NCBI RefSeq assembly: GCF_000421645.1
Contig: NZ_ATXK01000003.1
Coordinates: 124,001-188,000, forward strand
Source of the DNA: Aurantimonas coralicida DSM 14790
GTDB lineage: Bacteria > Pseudomonadota > Alphaproteobacteria > Rhizobiales > Rhizobiaceae
Reading direction: 5' to 3'
Length of the DNA: 64,000 nt
Shown here: positions 63,518 through 64,000 of the stretch, piece after piece
Position numbering within the stretch: the first letter of the stretch is position 1
How the letters are laid out: the number at the start of each line of letters is the position of its first letter
The notes under the pieces: model-generated
Database searches by the model: none
What the model saw: the letters and a program-made list of their open reading frames with translations, nothing else
What the model was told of the DNA's origin: nothing
Program-made: the position numbers and the translations under genes

Positions 63518-64000
63518 CGAGATTGCCTCCGGCCGGCTTCTCGCGCTGCAGGAAGATCGGGTCCTTGCCGAATTTGTGGTCCTCGAGATCCAGCTTGTCG
63601 CGCTGGCGCTTCTTGAACTCCTCTTCCTGGTGATAGCGGTTCACGAAGTCCTTGAGCGTCTCGGTGATGTCCGGCGGCATCGGGACGCGCTCGACGATGT
63701 CCTCGCCGCTGTCGTCGTAATCCTGCGCGAGATAGGGTGAGGCGGTGACGCTGTGGACGAACCACGGCAGCGGGTGGCCATCTTCCGACGGGGAGCGGCG
63801 CAGCACGATGAACAGCGCCGGCACCTGGCTGTTGAAATTGTGCACATACGCCTCGGTATCGGCCGCATGGCAGGTGAGCGCATGCACGCCCATGAAATAG
63901 CGCGTCCGCTCGTCGTCGCTGAGCATCACGTCGCCGGTGGTCAGGCCCCCGGATGCCGGGGCGATTCCCACCGGGATCCAGTACTCCTTCGCCCAGCGCG
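63510..64000 (-). CDS. DUF3305 domain protein (5' partial)
   Basis: The frame is open to the right edge; the visible part is 163 codons. HALTCHAADTEAYVHNF and VPALFIVLRRS, then VTASPYLAQDYDDSGED and LKDFVNRYHQEEEFKKR, fit DUF3305, and the residues just inside the edge (AKEYWIPVGIAPA) match the family N-terminus, so the start lies outside the window. A GTG at 63971 is an unlikely start for that reason. Upstream in the operon, beyond the edge, formate dehydrogenase genes are expected. Confidence 0.82.
   Translation of the reverse strand, partial: RWAKEYWIPVGIAPASGGLTTGDVMLSDDERTRYFMGVHALTCHAADTEAYVHNFNSQVPALFIVLRRSPSEDGHPLPWFVHSVTASPYLAQDYDDSGEDIVERVPMPPDITETLKDFVNRYHQEEEFKKRQRDKLDLEDHKFGKDPIFLQREKPAGGNLDG

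Overview
The window is GC-rich, densely coded, and uses GTG and TTG starts. Its gene content points to an alphaproteobacterium, most likely a member of the Hyphomicrobiales (Rhizobiales). Supporting signs are a sitABCD manganese operon preceded by a Mur-type palindrome, a D-apiose regulon of the rhizobial type, a PutA without the DNA-binding domain, and an FdhD/DUF3305/DUF3306 formate dehydrogenase neighbourhood. I see no tRNA, rRNA, CRISPR array, insertion sequence or phage gene. I cannot name the species.

Layout. 1-168: 3' end of a membrane protein. 234-3928: sitABCD Mn/Fe importer on the minus strand. 4.2-5.5 kb: a GNAT-like acetyltransferase and a Fic-fold protein with a broken catalytic motif. 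5.6-20.3 kb: a signalling island with a CHASE4-GGDEF-EAL protein, a three-gene operon (REC-GGDEF-PilZ, HPt, REC-GGDEF), a CheY-like regulator and two large, related hybrid histidine kinases. A methyltransferase, an unlisted 46-residue membrane protein and an orphan TctC binding protein lie inside it. 20.6-21.9 kb: arsR-SRPBCC-GFA operon with a duplicated operator.

22.0-33.6 kb: a complete-looking oxidative D-apiose pathway. ABC importer, DUF2291 protein, D-apiose dehydrogenase (apsD), lactonase (apnL) and a GntR repressor form one seven-gene minus-strand operon. D-apionate oxidoisomerase (apnO) and 3-oxo-isoapionate kinase (oiaK) are divergent from each other, and a RuBisCO-like protein (oiaX/oiaT type) is divergent from the importer. 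The same 11-bp motif, GGTATGATGAG, sits in both divergent promoter regions, so the three transcription groups probably form one GntR regulon.

33.6-51 kb: a peptide or amide utilisation cluster. It holds an M20 peptidase, a LysR regulator, a CocE/NonD hydrolase, a five-gene Dpp/Opp-type ABC importer, an alpha/beta hydrolase, a cytoplasmic gamma-glutamyltransferase-like protein, an SDR dehydrogenase, an M20D amidohydrolase and an amidase. 51.1-54.8 kb: bifunctional PutA proline dehydrogenase. 55.1-64 kb: molybdenum cofactor and formate dehydrogenase maturation genes. These are two unusual MoeA relatives (one fused to a periplasmic-binding-protein-like domain), mobA, fdhD, a canonical moeA, mrp, a DUF3144 gene, and DUF3306 and DUF3305 genes that run off the right edge, where the formate dehydrogenase genes probably lie.

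Functional assignments come from recognising motifs and neighbourhoods by eye. No database search was run.
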